Below are positions 63,995-64,000 of a DNA stretch of 64,000 bases, in pieces. Origin of the DNA: Streptomyces mangrovisoli (GTDB taxonomy: Bacteria; Actinomycetota; Actinomycetes; Streptomycetales; Streptomycetaceae); assembly GCF_000974985.2 (NCBI RefSeq), contig NZ_LAVA02000097.1:1-64000 (forward strand), given 5' to 3'. Positions within the stretch are counted from its first letter, which is position 1, and each line of letters begins with the position of its first letter. A program made the position numbers and the translations under genes. A model generated the notes under the pieces. That model was not told the DNA's origin. It ran no database searches and worked only from the letters and a program-made list of their open reading frames with translations.

Positions 63995-64000
63995 GGCGTC

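Noticed and set aside
1..64000. tRNA, rRNA, riboswitch or transposase genes
   Set aside because: None could be recognised by eye on either strand; a covariance-model search would be needed to exclude small RNAs.

Overview
The window is high-GC DNA of Streptomyces type. Signs of this are GTG/TTG starts, stop/start overlaps (ATGA, GTGA, TGATG), NarL two-component pairs, SpoIIE-type phosphatase genes, TM2 proteins and many MFS genes. It looks like accessory or chromosome-arm content: regulators paired with exporters, secreted proteins, three STAND/TPR signalling proteins, peptide cassettes and few core genes. No rRNA, tRNA, CRISPR array or intact insertion sequence was seen. Functions are assigned from motifs alone; no database search was possible.

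Layout. 1-300: the AT-richer tail of a gene entering from the left, then a U-tract terminator. 0.6-5.7 kb: a Stealth-type sugar-phosphate transferase and a TetR/DHA2-exporter divergon with three operator-like repeats. 5.8-14.0 kb (minus): five genes, four of them overlapping, for a NYN nuclease-FHA fusion, a GS/GCS2-like protein with a disordered Arg/Asn/Gly tail, a Cys-rich protein with a KH-like end, a vWA protein and an atypical Ser/Thr kinase. 14.4-17.5 kb: membrane proteins (coiled-coil, TM2, DUF2752). 18.4-21.4 kb: a 50-residue peptide, an APH-fold kinase and an ABC exporter, all start/stop overlapped. 21.5-25.8 kb (minus): a two-TM protein and an NB-ARC/TPR protein that share a RHIM-like motif; the NB-ARC/TPR gene is frameshifted.

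26-35 kb holds hypothetical genes, an APC permease, a glyoxalase-fold protein, an ArsR-type regulator/MFS operon with a perfect operator, and a ricin-lectin protein. 35-42 kb has a large ATPase/TPR protein, small secreted proteins and a DHA2 exporter. 42-48 kb has a Tat-exported GH127-like enzyme with a ricin domain and a FtsX-type ABC exporter. 48-56.5 kb has two NarL/HisKA_3 pairs, a teichoic-acid-type glycerophosphotransferase, a PP2C phosphatase and an anti-sigma-type ATPase. 56.6-58.4 kb is a TetR/quinone-oxidoreductase divergon. 58.5-64 kb (minus, runs off the right edge) is a radical-SAM peptide cluster: TPR protein, 67-residue precursor, rSAM/SPASM maturase and TIR/NB-ARC/TPR protein.

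Most promising candidates: (i) the five-gene kinase/FHA/nuclease/vWA operon, which looks like a phosphorylation-controlled RNA-processing or conflict system; (ii) the amyloid-motif pair at 21.5-25.8 kb; (iii) the radical-SAM peptide cluster linked to a TIR-STAND protein; (iv) the peptide/APH-kinase/ABC cassette.
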